From JBLHHI01 sp047614125 (GTDB taxonomy: Bacteria > Bacteroidota > Bacteroidia > NS11-12g > UBA9320): a stretch of DNA of 22,528 nt. The stretch spans positions 1 to 22,528 of the forward strand of contig JBLHHI010000055.1 in assembly GCA_047614125.1 (NCBI GenBank). The letters run 5' to 3'. The translations under genes and the position numbers were made by a program. Positions 13,909 to 22,404 of this stretch are shown here, in pieces. Below the pieces are notes generated by a model. It was given only the letters and a program-made list of their open reading frames with translations, had not been told where the DNA came from and made no database searches. How positions within the stretch are numbered: the stretch's first letter is position 1; every line of letters begins with the position of its first letter.

Positions 13909-16788
13909 ATGGCATTAAACATTAATCAAATCGAATTTTTCAAGCATCGTCACAACGGTCCTAATGAGGCCGATCGGGCGCTAATGCTGAAACTCATTGG
14001 CGAACCAAATCTGGATAGCTTAATAAACAAGACCATTCCAGCCGATATTCGTTTAGGACACGAGCTGAACACATCAAAAGCCTTAGGTGAACATGAGTTT
14101 CTTCTTGAATTAAAGCGAATTGCCTCGAAGAACAAGATGTTCAAATCATACATTGGAATGGGGTATTACAATACCTTAACGCCAAATGTCATCTTGAGAA
14201 ACATTATGGAAAATCCAGGATGGTATACTCAATACACGCCATATCAAGCCGAAATTGCTCAAGGCCGATTGGAAGCCTTGCTCAATTTTCAGACCATGGT
14301 AATGGATTTAACAGGTATGGAATTGGCCAACGCATCTTTATTAGATGAAGGCACTGCTGCGGCCGAAGCCATGACCATGTTTCACAATCTTTGTAAGCGC
14401 AAAGAAGCGATGAAGTTTTTTGTGGATGAAAAGATTTTTCCTCAAACCATAGACATCCTTAAAACCCGTTCAAACCCGGTTGGCGTGGAGTTGGTTTTTG
14501 GCGATTTTAAAACTGTTGATTTAGACGACTCCTTTTTTGGAGCCATTGTTCAATATCCAGATTCGGAAGGTGAAGCAAGGGATTATACCAATTTTTGTGA
14601 AAACGCGCATTCTAAGGGTGTTTTGGTTTGTGCTGCCTCCGATTTGATGGCGCTTACGTTGTTAAAAGCACCGGGAGAATGGGGAGCTGATGCCGTTGTA
14701 GGGAACAGCCAGCGATTTGGCGTGCCATTGGGTTATGGTGGACCACATGCTGCATTTTTTGCCACACGAGAAGATTACAAGCGTCAAATTCCAGGTAGAA
14801 TAATTGGAGTAAGTAAGGATGCACATGGAAAAACGGCGTTGCGAATGGCCTTGCAAACGCGCGAACAGCATATTAAAAGAGATAAGGCAACCTCAAACAT
14901 CTGTACTGCTCAAGTATTGTTGGCCGTTATGGCTGGAATGTACGCAGTGTACCACGGTCCTGAAGGATTGAAACGCATCTCCGGAAAGATACATGGTTTA
15001 ACAAAGGTTTTGGCAGCTTCATTGAACAAACTTGGTTTGAGCCTTGCCCATGAAAACTACTTCGATACGATTGCCATATCTGGATTAAGTGCCGACCATT
15101 TGGCTAAACTAAAAACGGTTTCGGAAGCGAATGAAATTAATTTCTGTTATACCAATGACGTTCAAATATCGATCGACGAAACTGTTGAACTTTCTGACAT
15201 TCAGGGTATTGCAAACTGTTTTGCCGAAGTTCTTGGAAGTCAAGTAAATGTATTTGACTTTGTTTCTGCGGCGGAACTTACCTTGCCTTCGAGCCTGATT
15301 CGAAATACCGATTTTATGACCCACGAGGTGTTTAATACCTATTACATTGAACACGAAATGTTGCGATACATTAAACGATTGGAAAACAAAGATTTGTCGC
15401 TAACCCACTCAATGATTTCGCTGGGAAGCTGTACGATGAAGTTGAATGCAACCGTTGAAATGATTCCGGTTACTTGGCTAGAATTTAATTCCATCCACCC
15501 ATTTGTACCCACCAACCAAGCCTTAGGGTATAAAGAAATGTTGGATGTGTTGAACGCAGATTTGGCAGAAATCACAGGTTTTGCAGGTTGTAGCCTTCAA
15601 CCCAACGCTGGCTCGCAAGGCGAATATGCAGGTTTAATGGTCATAAAGGCCTACCTCGAAGATAAGGGAGAAGGTCATCGTAACATTGCCTTAATACCTT
15701 CGTCTGCACACGGAACAAACCCTGCAAGTGCTGTAATGGCTGGCATGAAAGTAGTTGTGGTTAAATGCTTAGACAATGGATACATCGATGTAGATGATCT
15801 CAAGTTAAAGGCAGAACAGCACAAAGATCATTTGTCGTGCATTATGGTTACCTATCCATCTACCAATGGCGTTTACGAAGAATCCATTCGAGAAATTACT
15901 TCGATTATACACGCAAGTGGCGGACAAGTTTACATGGATGGAGCCAATATGAATGCTCAAGTTGGATTAACCAACCCAGGCTTAATTGGTGCCGATGTAT
16001 GCCATTTAAACTTGCATAAAACATTCTGTATTCCACACGGTGGTGGTGGGCCAGGCATGGGACCCATCTGCGTAGCGAGTCATTTAGTTCCCTTTTTGCC
16101 AGGTCACAGCGTAGTGAGCATAGGAGGTGAAAAGTCGATGACGGGAATTTCATCAGCGCCCTATGGAAGTGCCAGCATCTTGCTGATATCGTATGCGTAT
16201 ATTAAATTGATGGGAGCTAAGGGATTAAAAGAAGCAACTGAAGTTGCTATCTTAAATGCGAACTATTTAAAGGCACGTTTAGAGGGCCACTATCAGATGT
16301 TGTTTACCGGCGCCAACGGAACGGTTGCCCATGAAATGATCATCGATACTCGGATTTTAAAACCGGCATCTGGCGTTCAAGTCGTAGACATAGCTAAACG
16401 CATGATGGACTATGGCTATCACGCACCAACCGTTTCTTTCCCCATAGCTGGAACTCTAATGGTTGAGCCTACTGAGAGTGAAAGTTTAGAAGAATTGGAT
16501 CGTTTCTGCGACGTGCTTATATCCATCCGAAAAGAGATACGAGACGTAGAAAACGGCAAGTATCCACAAGATAACAACCCGTTGGTGAACGCTCCACATA
16601 CCGCAGAAGTAGCTTTAAGTAGCGATTGGAACAAACCCTATTCGAGAGAAGACGCGGTTTATCCATTGAGTTGGGTTCGGGAACGCAAGTTCTGGCCATC
16701 CGTATCTCGGGTAGATGATACGTACGGTGATCGAAACCTCGTTTGTGCTTGTTTGCCAATGAGCGACTACGAGGTTGCAGAAAGCTAG
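13909..16788 (+). CDS. gcvP: Glycine dehydrogenase (decarboxylating), P protein
   Basis: A 959-aa single-chain P protein of the glycine cleavage system. It decarboxylates glycine on PLP and passes the aminomethyl group to the lipoylated H protein. Two homologous halves are visible: N-terminal half with YIGMGYYNTLTPNVILRN, NASLLDEGTAAAEAMTM and YGGPHAAFFA; C-terminal half with SMISLGSCTMKLNA, LQPNAGSQGEYAGLM, IPSSAHGTNPASA, YMDGANMNAQVGL and the PLP lysine K704 in HLNLHKTFCIPHGGGGPG. Length matches the E. coli-type enzyme. The ATG of MALNINQIEFFKHRH is chosen over an upstream TTG, which would begin within the putative -7 box. gcvT and gcvH are not in the window. Confidence 0.97.
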   Translation: MALNINQIEFFKHRHNGPNEADRALMLKLIGEPNLDSLINKTIPADIRLGHELNTSKALGEHEFLLELKRIASKNKMFKSYIGMGYYNTLTPNVILRNIMENPGWYTQYTPYQAEIAQGRLEALLNFQTMVMDLTGMELANASLLDEGTAAAEAMTMFHNLCKRKEAMKFFVDEKIFPQTIDILKTRSNPVGVELVFGDFKTVDLDDSFFGAIVQYPDSEGEARDYTNFCENAHSKGVLVCAASDLMALTLLKAPGEWGADAVVGNSQRFGVPLGYGGPHAAFFATREDYKRQIPGRIIGVSKDAHGKTALRMALQTREQHIKRDKATSNICTAQVLLAVMAGMYAVYHGPEGLKRISGKIHGLTKVLAASLNKLGLSLAHENYFDTIAISGLSADHLAKLKTVSEANEINFCYTNDVQISIDETVELSDIQGIANCFAEVLGSQVNVFDFVSAAELTLPSSLIRNTDFMTHEVFNTYYIEHEMLRYIKRLENKDLSLTHSMISLGSCTMKLNATVEMIPVTWLEFNSIHPFVPTNQALGYKEMLDVLNADLAEITGFAGCSLQPNAGSQGEYAGLMVIKAYLEDKGEGHRNIALIPSSAHGTNPASAVMAGMKVVVVKCLDNGYIDVDDLKLKAEQHKDHLSCIMVTYPSTNGVYEESIREITSIIHASGGQVYMDGANMNAQVGLTNPGLIGADVCHLNLHKTFCIPHGGGGPGMGPICVASHLVPFLPGHSVVSIGGEKSMTGISSAPYGSASILLISYAYIKLMGAKGLKEATEVAILNANYLKARLEGHYQMLFTGANGTVAHEMIIDTRILKPASGVQVVDIAKRMMDYGYHAPTVSFPIAGTLMVEPTESESLEELDRFCDVLISIRKEIRDVENGKYPQDNNPLVNAPHTAEVALSSDWNKPYSREDAVYPLSWVRERKFWPSVSRVDDTYGDRNLVCACLPMSDYEVAES

Positions 16789-16884
16789 ACAAATTATTGA
16801 AATAGCGGAAATTTTGAGCATATCATCGATGGTATGCGCTGGAATGCGTTTTTTTAGCTAATTTTCAAGCCTAAAGTAGAATAC

Positions 16885-17355
16885 GTGGGTTTAACGCTGA
16901 TAATTCTTTTTCTTGTTGTAGGCCTTATTTTTCTCTTGGTGGAGATTTTGATAACCCCGGGTTTTATATTGGGAGCTATCGGCATCTTATTCATGGCCTT
17001 TGGCATCTATAAAAGTTACCAAGACTATGGAACGAGTATAGGAAACATTGTTTTAGTCTCCGTTTTTGTGATTACGGTATTCATCGTATTTCTGGCTTTA
17101 AAAACGGGTGTTTGGGACCGGATGGCCTCTAAGGAGACCATTTCCTCTAAAGCTACCCAGAGCAATGAAGGCTGGGTGCAAGTTGGTGATCAAGGAAAGG
17201 CAGTATCCGCACTTCGACCTTCAGGTAATGCTCTATTTAATGGAAGAAAGGGAGAGGTTACCAGCGAAGGAGAGACCATAGAAAATGGAACGGAAGTTAA
17301 GGTATCTAGATTGGCGCAGAATAAAGTGTTTGTTCGCAAAGTGGTTCGCAGTTAG
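16885..17355 (+). CDS. NfeD-family membrane protein
   Basis: 156 aa with a GTG start (no in-frame ATG between the preceding TAG and the first membrane segment). Two or three hydrophobic segments (LTLIILFLVVGLIFLLVE; FILGAIGILFMAFGIY; IVLVSVFVITVFIVFLAL) precede a soluble C-terminal OB-fold (GDQGKAVSALRPSGNALFNG, GEVTSEGETIENGTEVKVSR), the NfeD domain. This short form lacks the ClpP-like protease domain. NfeD proteins are typically encoded with flotillin-like proteins and are thought to work with them in membrane microdomains; the floA gene 35 bases downstream fits. Confidence 0.9.
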   Translation: MGLTLIILFLVVGLIFLLVEILITPGFILGAIGILFMAFGIYKSYQDYGTSIGNIVLVSVFVITVFIVFLALKTGVWDRMASKETISSKATQSNEGWVQVGDQGKAVSALRPSGNALFNGRKGEVTSEGETIENGTEVKVSRLAQNKVFVRKVVRS

Positions 17356-17389
17356 ATTTATAAAATTTTAATAAAGTAAAAAGTAAAAT

Positions 17390-18403
17390 ATGAACGATTT
17401 ATTTCTCTTAGTATTTGGGGCGGCCAATGATGGCTTTATGCTCATTATAGGAATCATTGCCATACTGGCGTTGATGGCCTTGTTTTTCTATTTTATACCC
17501 ATCAGCTTATGGTTTACCGCCTATGTTTCGGGCGTAAAGGTGAGCATCATCCAATTGGTATTAATGCGCATTCGGAAAGTGCCTCCTTCGTTGATCGTAA
17601 ATGCTCAAATAAATTCAGTTAAAGCAGGCTTGGATACCACCATTAATGCGCTTGAAACGCATTACATGGCGGGCGGAAATGTAAACAATGTGATCAAGGC
17701 TTTAATTAGTGCCGATAAGGCAAACATTCCATTGGATTTCAATTTATGTGCTGCGATTGATTTGGCGGGTAGAGATGTGTTTGAAGCGGTTCAGTTAAGC
17801 GTTAATCCACGAGTTATTAATACCCCACCCGTTGCTGCTGTGGCTAAGGATGGTATTCAACTAATTGCCAGAGCACGCGTAACCCTTCGAGCAAACATTC
17901 ATCAACTGGTTGGTGGCGCAGGCGAAGAAACTATTTTAGCGCGAGTTGGAGAAGGTATTGTAACCACCATTGGTTCGGCTACCAATCACAAATCGGTATT
18001 AGAAAATCCAGATCAGATATCTAAAACGGTATTGGCTAAAGGGTTGGACGCTGGAACGGCATTTGAAATCTTGAGTATTGACATCGCCGATATTGACATA
18101 GGAAAAAATATTGGAGCTGGACTTCAAACGGATCAAGCAGATGCCGACTTGAAAGTTGCCAATGCCAAGGCCGAGGAAAGAAGAGCAATGGCCGTTGCTG
18201 AAGAACAAGAAATGAAAGCGAAGAGTCAAGACGCACGAGCGAAGGTAATCTTGGCCGAAGCTGAAATTCCAATGGCAATTGCCGAAGCTTTTAGAGCAGG
18301 AAATCTTGGAATTATGGACTATTACAAGCTCCGAAACATAGAAGCAGATACCAGCATGCGAGATTCAATTTCTGGTCCTGGGAAGAAGAAAGGGGATAAA
18401 TAA
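17390..18403 (+). CDS. floA: Flotillin-like protein FloA
   Basis: 337 aa matching the UPF0365/FloA family. An N-terminal membrane segment (IIGIIAILALMALFFYFIPI) is followed by the family block LWFTAYVSGVKVSIIQLVLMRIRKVPP, an SPFH-like region (NTPPVAAVAKDGIQLIARARVTLRANI, GEGIVTTIGSATNHKSVLENP), then an Ala/Glu-rich coiled coil (ADLKVANAKAEERRAMAVAEEQE) and a basic tail. These proteins form oligomeric scaffolds for functional membrane microdomains. Length equals the usual ~330 aa. It is co-directional with nfeD and closed by the terminator at 18428-18473, so the pair is probably an operon. Confidence 0.95.
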   Translation: MNDLFLLVFGAANDGFMLIIGIIAILALMALFFYFIPISLWFTAYVSGVKVSIIQLVLMRIRKVPPSLIVNAQINSVKAGLDTTINALETHYMAGGNVNNVIKALISADKANIPLDFNLCAAIDLAGRDVFEAVQLSVNPRVINTPPVAAVAKDGIQLIARARVTLRANIHQLVGGAGEETILARVGEGIVTTIGSATNHKSVLENPDQISKTVLAKGLDAGTAFEILSIDIADIDIGKNIGAGLQTDQADADLKVANAKAEERRAMAVAEEQEMKAKSQDARAKVILAEAEIPMAIAEAFRAGNLGIMDYYKLRNIEADTSMRDSISGPGKKKGDK

Positions 18404-18415
18404 ACGATAATTTCA

Positions 18416-18425
18416 CCCCCCCCCC
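18416..18425 (+). repeat. C10 homopolymer in the floA 3' untranslated region
   Basis: Ten consecutive C residues lie 12 bases after the floA stop and just before the terminator stem. In an AT-rich genome this is conspicuous and prone to slippage, but being outside any gene it should not alter a protein. Confidence 0.9.
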
Positions 18426-18427
18426 AT

Positions 18428-18473
18428 AAAAGTGGGATTTCTGTGATAAAATGACAGAGTCCCACTTTTTTTT
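18428..18473 (+). terminator. Intrinsic terminator of the nfeD-floA unit
   Basis: A 10-bp perfect stem (AAAAGTGGGA at 18428-18437 with TCCCACTTTT at 18460-18469) is extended inside by CTGT/ACAG pairing and followed by an uninterrupted T-run to 18473. The arms are themselves A- and T-flanked, as in strong bidirectional terminators. Confidence 0.92.
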
Positions 18474-18500
18474 GTCCTTGATTATGGCCATATTTGTTTG
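18471..18500 (+). promoter_or_regulatory. Possible promoter of the T9SS substrate gene
   Basis: TTTG at 18471-18474, 18 bases of spacer, then TTTGTTTG at 18493-18500 (one mismatch to TAnnTTTG). The overlapping CATATTTG is an alternative -7 with a shorter spacer. The -33 overlaps the T-run of the preceding terminator. The gene starts 20 bases downstream. Confidence 0.4.
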
Positions 18501-18519
18501 AAACTTAAATAATAAATCC

Positions 18520-19785
18520 ATGAACAAATTAAAATTATTATCAATCGCCTTGTTTCTTTCAACCGCGCTGTTCGCCCAGAACGATATTACGTGCGTTCAG
18601 AAAGTTGACAACGATTGGACCTTATATTCTTTCGATGCTAACAATCAGGAATATGTAAACCCAATCTTAAAACTCAATTCGAAATACACTAAAAATACCT
18701 TCACTTCATTTGGCGATGGTGCAACGTATGCATACAGCACCTTCGACGGTACTTCGTCATCCATTCATATCGTAACGGAATATGGGGGTGAAAAGAAAAT
18801 ATTTAGACAATACGAGCAAATTTTATCGTTGGATTACGATCGAGCCCGTGCTAAATTAGTCTACCTATCCTCTAGAAAAAGTCCAAATTACTATGATTTT
18901 TTGGTCGAAGATATTTCCATAACCGTTTTGGATTTAGAAACCTCTGACCAAGCTAAGATTCAAATTCCAACTTTCTCAATTCTTGTTCCAACCATTCCGT
19001 ATTCTGGAATTAACAACAAAAAAGATCAAGCGGGTTTAAATCAAAATTTGGACTACCATATTGGAGTTCCAACCATTGTACAGAGCGAAGCTAAATTTAT
19101 GTTCGTTGCCAAGGATATTCCGGGAGTAACACGATTAGTGAGCTTGGACTTATTAACCCATGAAGTGAAAACTATGGCGTTGTCGGACGATGTAATTTCG
19201 ATTACTGCAACAGACAAAATTGGCCGATTGAAAGCAATGTATTATCGTCAAGATGGTGCCACAACTGAAATGTTCGTTGGCAATCTAAATACACAATCTG
19301 GTATTGTTACGAATGAAGTAAGCCTAGGAAGTTATATCAATAATTTGAAAGTAGTTAACGATGGATACCTAGCGTACGATCACTTGAACAACGTGGTATA
19401 TGCCATTAAATTCATGAATGGCTTCAATCACCTCATTCAACTCGACCCCAATTCAAACGTAACGTATTCGAAGCAAACCATACCAACAGACATGGATGTA
19501 CGTGTGGCTCCAATGCAACCCGTTGCAAAAACGGCTTTGGCAAATGTGGTTACCTCATACCCAAATCCAGCAACTAATTCGGTAACGGTTGGTACCGACC
19601 GAGAAAATATAGCTACCCACTATACCGTAGTAAATCTGGCAGGTGAGGTAGTTAAAGAAATTGAAGTTTTGGGTGAACGTTTAGAAAATTCAATCGACAT
19701 GCGAGATTTGTCGGAAGGAATGTACTTTATACGCGTAACGGCCGGATCAGAAATAGCCGTGGTTCGATTTATGAAAACAAACTAG
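18520..19785 (+). CDS. T9SS-secreted protein with type A sorting domain
   Basis: 421 aa. Signal peptide MNKLKLLSIALFLSTALFAQ. Residues 21-335 are beta-rich with repeated short blade-like units (DNDWTLYSFDANNQEY, TRLVSLDLLTHEVKTM, TEMFVGNLNTQSGIV, HLIQLDPNSN), suggesting a beta-propeller-like body with no catalytic motif I recognise. The last ~75 residues are a clear type IX sorting domain: VTSYPNPATNSVTV, YTVVNLAGEVVKE, DLSEGMYFIRV, VVRFMKTN. The product is predicted to be exported across the outer membrane by T9SS and released or attached to the surface. It converges on the YdeI-like gene with 11 bases between stops. Confidence 0.88.
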   Translation: MNKLKLLSIALFLSTALFAQNDITCVQKVDNDWTLYSFDANNQEYVNPILKLNSKYTKNTFTSFGDGATYAYSTFDGTSSSIHIVTEYGGEKKIFRQYEQILSLDYDRARAKLVYLSSRKSPNYYDFLVEDISITVLDLETSDQAKIQIPTFSILVPTIPYSGINNKKDQAGLNQNLDYHIGVPTIVQSEAKFMFVAKDIPGVTRLVSLDLLTHEVKTMALSDDVISITATDKIGRLKAMYYRQDGATTEMFVGNLNTQSGIVTNEVSLGSYINNLKVVNDGYLAYDHLNNVVYAIKFMNGFNHLIQLDPNSNVTYSKQTIPTDMDVRVAPMQPVAKTALANVVTSYPNPATNSVTVGTDRENIATHYTVVNLAGEVVKEIEVLGERLENSIDMRDLSEGMYFIRVTAGSEIAVVRFMKTN

Positions 19786-19796
19786 AAAACTTTTTT

Positions 19797-20093
19797 CTAT
19801 CGATTGCTCGCTTTAAAGGACTCATTCAATTCTTTAAAATTTAGTTTTCCATTAACTTCTTTTATACAATTAATGGTGGTTAATGCCTTTTTTATTCTCA
19901 CTTCCACAGATTTTGGCTTGCCAACAATGTGGAGGAGCGTTCTGATCTTTCCATATGTTAAGGATTCAAAATGCTTTTTGCCTTCGAGGTCTATTTTGAG
20001 CAACTCCTCCAATTCTTGTGGAAAAGGGAGCCCATACTTACTGGTGTTGGGTTCGATGCAAGCAACCACTTTATCGTGTATTGTTAAACTCAT
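19797..20093 (-). CDS. YdeI/OmpD-associated-like protein, C-terminal half of a split gene
   Basis: 98 aa. The stretch NTSKYGLPFPQELEELLKID, then HFESLTYGKIRTLLHIVGKP, KSVEVRIKKALTTINCI and GKLNFKELNESFK matches the C-terminal part of Bacteroidota DUF1905-YdeI proteins, where it directly follows a DUF1905 domain. Here that domain is encoded by the preceding gene in another frame. The ATG at 20093 overlaps that gene's TGA (ATGA), after an A8 run. One more A in the run would fuse the two into a single ~169-aa protein of normal family length. It could be made by coupled reinitiation, by slippage on A8, or not at all if this is a real mutation. Function of the family is unknown. Confidence 0.65.
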   Translation of the reverse strand: MSLTIHDKVVACIEPNTSKYGLPFPQELEELLKIDLEGKKHFESLTYGKIRTLLHIVGKPKSVEVRIKKALTTINCIKEVNGKLNFKELNESFKASNR

Positions 20094-20305
20094 TTTTTTT
20101 GGATTTCCTTATTTACCATAATAAAGTATTCGCTATCTCCATTGGGCATAAGCCCACATTGAAAGCTCAATACATCATTGAGATGACAAACTATTCTTTT
20201 GGACTTATTTGTTAAATACAAGGCAAGTTCTTGCTTGGGAACCATAAACCCAACACTCCAGTTTTCGGAGCTAAGTCTAACCAGAACAGCGCTAAATTTA
20301 TTCAA
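20090..20305 (-). CDS. DUF1905-like protein, N-terminal half of a split gene
   Basis: 71 aa from a TTG at 20305; an in-frame TAG lies four codons upstream (20315-20317) and no ATG is available before residue 21. The sequence (KFSAVLVRLSSENWSVGFMV; DVLSFQCGLMPNGDSEYFIM; VNKEIQKK) fits the DUF1905 beta-barrel that opens many YdeI/OmpD-associated-like proteins. The frame stops at TGA straight after CAAAAAAAA. It lies 24 bases after the persulfide dioxygenase gene and is probably co-transcribed with it. Confidence 0.6.
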   Translation of the reverse strand: MNKFSAVLVRLSSENWSVGFMVPKQELALYLTNKSKRIVCHLNDVLSFQCGLMPNGDSEYFIMVNKEIQKK

Positions 20306-20329
20306 AGCCAGAACCTAACGGATTTTATG

Positions 20330-21736
20330 CTAAAGGCTGCATGAGGAGTCGGCGGTTTGTGGAACGTTCGTTGTTTTGATGGCATCGTATCCTCCAGCAA
20401 CATCCGTGAGATTGTGGAATCCTCTAGCTTTTAATATAGAAGCCGCTATAACTGAGCGGTACCCGCCGGCACAATGAACATAGAAATTTGAATCTTTCGG
20501 GAATTCAGCCAAGTGGTCGTTTAATGCATCCAGCGGAGTGTGAAGCGCTCCTTCAACATGGCCATTGTTGTATTCGCCAACCTTCCGCACATCGAATACC
20601 GTGTTGTTGGATGCTTTGAGCTCTGTTTCAAAGTTCTTTGCTGTGATGGATCGAAGCTGGTCGATCTCTTTGTTGGATTCTTTCCAAGACTGAAAACCGC
20701 CGTCCAAGTAGCCAATGGTTTCATCAAAGCCAACCCGAGATAAGCGCGTAATGGCTTCTTCAATTCGTGCTGGATCTACCACCAACAAAATGGGCTGTTT
20801 AACGTCTTTAACCAGTCCGCCAACCCATGGGGCAAAGCTACCATCCAACCCAATAAAAACCGACTTTGGTATAAATCCTTTAACAAACTCCGACTGAGAG
20901 CGTACATCTAGAATCAAGGCATCTGTTTCGTTGGCGGCCGTTTCAAAGGCATCGGGCGACATTGCCTTACTACCTTTAGCAATTACGTCGCTGATGTTGG
21001 CATATCCTTCTTTGTTCATTTGAACGTTCATTGGGAAATATGCTGGGGGAGGCGCCAATCCATCATTTACTGCTCGAATAAACTCTTCTTTAGTCATATC
21101 CGCACGAAGTGCATAGTTCATTTTTTTCTGATTGCCTAAGGTATCAATCGTTTCCTTCATCATATTCTTACCACAGGCAGAACCCGCCCCATGGCCAGGA
21201 TAAACTGTAATGTAATCGGGTAAGGGTATGATTTTGTTGCGCAAGCTATCAAAGAGTATTCCCGCTAAATCATCTTGAGTCATGTCTGCAGCCTTTTGAG
21301 CTAAGTCAGGCCTTCCAACATCACCTAAAAAAAGTGTATCGCCAGAAAATATTGCCTGTTCCTTGCCGCTTTCATCTTTTAAAAGGTAGGTGGTGCTTTC
21401 CATGGTGTGGCCCGGTGTATGCAGGGCCGTAATAGTTATATCACCAATTGTGAAAACTTCACCATCTTGAGCCGTGGTAGATTTGAACTTGGTTTCGGCC
21501 GAAGGACCATACACGATTTCAGCACCTGTTTTCTCAGCTAAGGTGATGTGCCCGCTCACAAAGTCTGCATGAAAATGAGTCTCAAAAATATATTTGATTT
21601 TGGCTCCGTTTTTTTTCGCTTTGGATATGTAGGCATCCACTTCCCGCAAAGGATCAATAATGGCAGCTTCTCCGTTGCTCTCGATGTAATAGGCCCCTTG
21701 GGCCAAACATCCGGTATAGATTTGTTCTATGTTCAT
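20330..21736 (-). CDS. CstB-like persulfide dioxygenase/rhodanese fusion
   Basis: 468 aa, cytoplasmic. Residues 1-230 are a metallo-beta-lactamase-fold, ETHE1-type persulfide dioxygenase with iron ligands H54 and H56 plus D58 in THFHADFVSGH, H110 (HTPGHT), D133 (SGDTLF) and H182 (YPGHG). Residues 245-355 are a rhodanese-like domain whose active-site Cys position reads VVDPARIEE (Asp321), so it is probably inactive. Residues 363-465 are a second rhodanese with an intact Cys422 loop (HCAGGYRS). This architecture is that of CstB, which oxidises low-molecular-weight persulfides and transfers sulfane sulfur to give thiosulfate. It likely protects against sulfide or persulfide stress. It is first in a minus-strand unit with the split YdeI-like gene. 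No CstR-like regulator or SQR is visible here. Confidence 0.92.
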   Translation of the reverse strand: MNIEQIYTGCLAQGAYYIESNGEAAIIDPLREVDAYISKAKKNGAKIKYIFETHFHADFVSGHITLAEKTGAEIVYGPSAETKFKSTTAQDGEVFTIGDITITALHTPGHTMESTTYLLKDESGKEQAIFSGDTLFLGDVGRPDLAQKAADMTQDDLAGILFDSLRNKIIPLPDYITVYPGHGAGSACGKNMMKETIDTLGNQKKMNYALRADMTKEEFIRAVNDGLAPPPAYFPMNVQMNKEGYANISDVIAKGSKAMSPDAFETAANETDALILDVRSQSEFVKGFIPKSVFIGLDGSFAPWVGGLVKDVKQPILLVVDPARIEEAITRLSRVGFDETIGYLDGGFQSWKESNKEIDQLRSITAKNFETELKASNNTVFDVRKVGEYNNGHVEGALHTPLDALNDHLAEFPKDSNFYVHCAGGYRSVIAASILKARGFHNLTDVAGGYDAIKTTNVPQTADSSCSL

Positions 21737-22096
21737 CGTGTATTATGTTTCAATTATCACCAACAAAAATGTGCTCATTACGTTTGCAAATTACTTTTTT
21801 TTCTTTCTTCAAAACACGAGATTGATAATTCTCACAATAATATTTATAGAATTCGAACTTTTAGGTATTGATGCCAGTGTTGTGATAATGGCCCCAAAGC
21901 ACTATGAAACCTAAGATTTCTAAAGCCACATTTCCTTTTACTCCTTTATTCATGATGTTTTCGGGTGGGTGCGTTTTAGGGTTCTGCAAGGCCATTATAA
22001 GGTAAAGCCAAAATGTTGATAAGTTTAGGTTTCAATAATTCTTTGTCTATATTTGTACAACTACTACTCGCCTCAGGGCGTACACTATTTTAGCTT
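21737..22096. other. Divergent intergenic region
   Basis: About 360 bases between the divergent dioxygenase gene and the small ORF at 22097. It contains T-rich tracts near 21787-21807, no tRNA-like or strong hairpin structure, and a promoter for the small ORF at 22024-22055. Two overlapping short frames (21548-21871 and 21729-21914, plus) reach into it, but they overlap the dioxygenase gene antisense or lack support. Minus-strand CATTTTTG upstream of the dioxygenase gene is a partial -7 match only. Confidence 0.5.
22024..22055 (+). promoter_or_regulatory. Bacteroidota-type promoter of the small ORF
   Basis: TTTA (22024-22027), a 20-base spacer, and TATATTTG (22048-22055), the latter a full match to TAnnTTTG. 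This predicts a leader of about 35 nt before the ATG at 22097. The leader holds a small CGCC/GGCG hairpin (CGCCTCAGGGCG, 22069-22080). Confidence 0.5.
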
Positions 22097-22300
22097 ATGA
22101 ATGAAAAATTGACCTCGTCAACGTGCTCTTGTTTGCCAATTTTTAAGTATGAGTATGATTCAGCGCCGTGCCTAGCATGTGCCAACGAAACACCCACAAA
22201 CTACTTTATTGCAAGTGACATCACACTTAATGACCCTTACGAAACGTACAGAATGAGTGCAAGTTTGGACTTCAGGGTAACCCTTTCCTATCTCGAATAA
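22097..22300 (+). CDS. Small four-cysteine ORF of unknown function
   Basis: 67 codons from ATG to TAA behind a good promoter. Four Cys lie in the first 27 residues as CSC (10, 12) and CLAC (24, 27), separated by 11 residues: an arrangement that could bind a metal or form disulfides. There is no signal peptide, membrane segment or Gly-Gly leader. The C-terminal half is acidic/polar (FIASDITLNDPYETYRMS). I recognise no family. It may be a real small protein or a chance ORF; the promoter and compact leader favour the former. Confidence 0.4.
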   Translation: MNEKLTSSTCSCLPIFKYEYDSAPCLACANETPTNYFIASDITLNDPYETYRMSASLDFRVTLSYLE

Positions 22301-22404
22301 ATACTGCTTTATGTTACTGCTCCTTACCTTTGTTTTTCTAAAATCCCTACGCAATGATTTGCCTAAAGCTCCCTTTGGTTCACGCCGTTTGGAATTGAAG
22401 TACT

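Noticed and set aside
21548..21914. Plus-strand ORFs antisense to the dioxygenase start and in the intergenic region
   Set aside because: They are shadows of the minus-strand gene and T-rich DNA, without any protein features.
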